Shown piece after piece: positions 16,284-18,157 of a DNA stretch of 18,157 nt. The notes under the pieces were generated by a model. The model saw only the letters and a list, made by a program, of their open reading frames with translations. It was not told the DNA's origin and did not search any database. Within the stretch, counting starts at the first letter, position 1. Every line of letters begins with the position of its first letter. The stretch lies in the NCBI GenBank assembly GCA_964493635.1, contig CAZBOW010000034.1:1-18157 (forward strand), given 5' to 3'. The DNA comes from OLB6 sp964493635 (GTDB lineage Bacteria > Bacteroidota > Ignavibacteria > Kapaibacteriales > Kapaibacteriaceae). Made by a program: the position numbers and the translations under genes.

Positions 16284-16288
16284 GACCA

Positions 16289-16326
16289 CGCCGGGAGAGT
16301 TGCCGGGAAAACCTTTTCCCGGCAAC
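16289..16326 (-). repeat. Modular palindromic repeat, copy R5, reverse orientation
   Basis: Read on the minus strand this is TTGCCGGGAAAAGG followed by TTTTCCCGGCAACTC and TCCCGGC, so it is a shorter copy in the opposite direction to R1-R4. Here the palindrome is at its most perfect: 12-base arms TTGCCGGGAAAA and TTTTCCCGGCAA flank two bases. It starts five bases after the stop of the OMP gene, in the convergent gap before the RCC1 gene. The conserved GCTTTACATAAT flank is not present on either side. Confidence 0.88.
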
Positions 16327-16436
16327 GTCTTCGGGCAGAGATCACAGGAATTGAGCAGTGCTGCATCGCAAGAGCCCTAGCCAACTTCCATTTAGTTTAC
16401 AATCCTGAGAGACCAAAAGGAACCTGGGAACAAGAG

Positions 16437-16497
16437 AGCTAGCCTTATGACTCATAGCGAACTATGCGGTGCACTGTCATGCGACTAAGGCTAGGCT
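16437..16497. terminator. Long nested inverted repeat after the RCC1 gene
   Basis: AGCTAGCCTTA (16437-16447) pairs with TAAGGCTAGGCT (16486-16497) with one bulged base. Inside it, CATAG (16453-16457) pairs with CTATG (16462-16466) around CGAA. The outer arm ends one base from the stop codon of the minus-strand RCC1 gene and faces the convergent OMP gene, so it may end transcription from the right. No clear T-tract is seen. The rest of the 16327-16436 gap shows nothing. Confidence 0.35.
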
Positions 16498-16498
16498 A

Positions 16499-17932
16499 TC
16501 AGGAGTCAACAAGAATCCTAAGTATCTCGCTTTGACCACCGACCTTGCGGACGACTAGAAAGTACAGCCCGGTGGGTAGACTACTGATGTCTGCCTGCAC
16601 ACTTTGCCCCACGACAGACACTCGAATGTTGAGCTCGTGACCTAAGATGTCGAACAACACACCACAATTCTCCACAAGCTCACTTTCGAACCCGTGCTCA
16701 AGTAATCCACCATGGATTGTCACAATATGATCTTCATTTGCTCTGACTGAGGAGTAGTCTACGCCTACTGTAGAGCAATACTCAGGCAGCAAAGTTGGAT
16801 TAGAAAGGAAAAGGTCGTCGCGTTCCATGACTAGACGTGATGATGTATTGGAACCCCAACACCAGACACTCTGGTTGGAGCCCAAGGCAAAGGACGACTT
16901 GTAATCCGCATGGACGTCGACGATATCAATAAGACCTTCAACGTGGTGAAAGCCAGTGATTCGATTCAAATGTCCTTGCCCAAGTTCCCCGCTTGAGTTA
17001 ACACCAGCTGCATAGACCTGACCTGTACTTGTAAGGACGAGGCAATGGTTAGCAGCGATCGAGACGGCCGCTGTGACTCCACGAAACTGCTCGAGCTCAA
17101 TCGGATCAACGATGGAACCAAGCTGATTGTCAAGGCCAACGTAAAACGCACGGCCACCCCAAACGTATACCTCTCCGGCCTCGTTTACAGCTATCACAAT
17201 GCCTATACTGTTCAATCCCGATGCAAGCGAAAATGACTTCCATGGTCCGAGCTCTGGGTGGACAGGCGTCGGATCCAGATAGAGTTCCGTCTCAGATGCT
17301 GAAATGGTATGTGACCCATTATACCCCCAACCGTAGAGCGTACCGTCACTTGTCAGAGCCAGACTAACGTCTACTCCAGCCTCTGCAGCAACGACTCCAA
17401 CAAGTGCAACCGCTACAGCTCCGATCTCGATCGGATCAGTGTGACCCTGTCCCAGCTGGCCTCTATCATTGCTGCCGCTGACAGACAAGGTTGAGTCTCT
17501 GTTAACAAACAGGACGTGTCGATCTCCCAACGACAGGTCTAAGACATTCTGCACGAATGACAGCGGCTTTGGCTCATAAAACACTGTCGGTAGTCCTGCA
17601 ATACCTAGCTTGCCCGGCCCCCAAACACCCCAAATACTTACACTGCCGTCACTCGAAACGGAAGCCACCGAAGACTGATCATCCGCAACAACACATACAG
17701 ATCTGCCAAGTAGGTTCGCTTTCGATGGTGGTGCTATGGCTCCATCCGTGCCATCTCCAAACGAACCTGCATAGTTGAAGCCGATGGACGACACTGTTGA
17801 ATCGCGACAAATGCGAGTGGATGATTGCTGAGTCGTGACAGGGAATAGTTCTTGGGAAAACACGGTCGGATTCAACGATAACTGGATCGCAAGCACCAAG
17901 AGTGAGGCGCGCACCACCGGACACCTATACAT
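16499..17932 (-). CDS. Secreted RCC1-repeat protein with type IX sorting tail
   Basis: This protein of 477 residues has an export signal (about 1-26: RASLLVLAIQLSLNPTVFSQ) and about six RCC1/BLIP-II-type blade repeats, each with a DG-S/T-x-x-x-WG or SxGQVYAAG-like strand followed by G-x-LG: SSDGSVSIWGVWGPGKLG, SVSGSNDRGQLGQGH, LTSDGTLYGWGYNGS, EAGEVYVWGG, STGQVYAAGVNSSGELGQGH and NQSVWCWGSNTSSRL. The last 70 or so residues resemble the type A C-terminal domain recognised by the type IX secretion system (LFDILGHEL ... DISSLPTGLYFLVVRK ... EILRILVDS). The protein is therefore probably exported and attached to the surface. A beta-propeller of this kind usually binds other proteins; the target is unknown. 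AAGG lies nine bases before the ATG. It starts 15 bases after an upstream co-directional gene. Confidence 0.85.
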   Translation of the reverse strand: MYRCPVVRASLLVLAIQLSLNPTVFSQELFPVTTQQSSTRICRDSTVSSIGFNYAGSFGDGTDGAIAPPSKANLLGRSVCVVADDQSSVASVSSDGSVSIWGVWGPGKLGIAGLPTVFYEPKPLSFVQNVLDLSLGDRHVLFVNRDSTLSVSGSNDRGQLGQGHTDPIEIGAVAVALVGVVAAEAGVDVSLALTSDGTLYGWGYNGSHTISASETELYLDPTPVHPELGPWKSFSLASGLNSIGIVIAVNEAGEVYVWGGRAFYVGLDNQLGSIVDPIELEQFRGVTAAVSIAANHCLVLTSTGQVYAAGVNSSGELGQGHLNRITGFHHVEGLIDIVDVHADYKSSFALGSNQSVWCWGSNTSSRLVMERDDLFLSNPTLLPEYCSTVGVDYSSVRANEDHIVTIHGGLLEHGFESELVENCGVLFDILGHELNIRVSVVGQSVQADISSLPTGLYFLVVRKVGGQSEILRILVDS

Positions 17933-17947
17933 ACATCACCTTCAATA

Positions 17948-18157
17948 TTAGTTGCCTGACGGACAAAAGGGCCCCGTGAACACAGTCGTGCACACGATAG
18001 TGCCATCGTACGATCTCAACTCGACGACTAGGGGTAATAGTACATCTTCGCATGCGGTTGAAATATACGAGCCAGGTTCGCCAGCGTAGCCCTCAGGTAC
18101 AGGTGAGTAGGGTCGAAAAATCAGACCAGTCTTTGTGTATGAAATGTGTCCATCAGG
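17948..18157 (-). CDS. C-terminal end of an unknown protein, runs off the window
   Basis: On the minus strand an open frame enters from the right edge and ends with TAA at 17948-17950, giving 69 residues. They begin PDGHISYTKTGLIFRPYSPV and end VCTTVFTGPFCPSGN. There is no start codon in the window, so the gene continues to the right. The fragment contains three cysteines (positions 36, 56 and 65 of the fragment), which would suit an exported protein, and no recognised domain. Its stop lies 15 bases before the RCC1 gene start, so the two probably share a transcript. The evidence is the unbroken frame to the edge plus the tight spacing. Confidence 0.55.
   Translation of the reverse strand, partial: PDGHISYTKTGLIFRPYSPVPEGYAGEPGSYISTACEDVLLPLVVELRSYDGTIVCTTVFTGPFCPSGN

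Overview
The window looks like a metagenomic scaffold piece (it carries a run of exactly 100 N) from a bacterium of the Bacteroidota / Chlorobiota-Ignavibacteria superphylum. The evidence is a C-terminal tail typical of type IX secretion cargo on the RCC1-repeat protein, lipoboxes on surface glycan proteins, mostly weak Shine-Dalgarno sites, and a compact locus of carbohydrate enzymes. A lineage such as Candidatus Kapabacteria is possible but is only a guess. Apart from the transposase remnant, which looks richer in G+C, base composition is even, near 50% by eye.

The centre (about 635-14141, all + strand) is a polysaccharide utilisation locus for a beta-1,3-glucan of the laminarin/callose type, probably with beta-1,6 branches. 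Gene order is: a multi-domain surface glycan-binding lipoprotein; a GH16 endo-beta-1,3-glucanase lipoprotein; a cytoplasmic GH149-type beta-1,3-oligoglucan phosphorylase of 1144 residues; an exported GH30 beta-glucanase/glucosidase; a GPH-family MFS sugar:cation symporter; then, after a 120-bp gap with four 11-bp tandem repeats, a secreted protein with the same glucan-binding modules. That last gene is interrupted by the assembly gap. Beyond the gap lies a clan GH-A (GH2/GH5-like) catalytic domain continued by about 600 residues that look like an outer-membrane beta-barrel. From the lipoprotein to the MFS gene the genes overlap or nearly touch, so they are probably one operon.

Proposed pathway (inference): the lipoprotein and module-bearing enzymes hold and cut glucan at the surface, GH30 trims branches, oligosaccharides cross the inner membrane through the MFS carrier, and the phosphorylase yields glucose-1-phosphate without spending ATP. 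No SusC/SusD pair is present in the window. The predicted barrel fused to a glycosidase is therefore the most interesting object: it could supply the outer-membrane passage, as a 'cut and import' protein.

The flanks are punctuated by five copies of a modular palindromic repeat (core arms TTGCCGGGAAAA / TTTTCCCGGCAA). These bracket a small DUF1905 gene at the left end, follow the barrel gene, abut a 5'-truncated and frameshifted IS transposase remnant, and follow a small outer-membrane beta-barrel gene. Between the transposase remnant and that gene lies non-coding DNA with two adjacent strong hairpins, one closed by a GAAA tetraloop. At the right end, on the minus strand, lie an RCC1-repeat protein with a type IX sorting tail and, just upstream of it, the C-terminus of an unknown protein that runs off the window.
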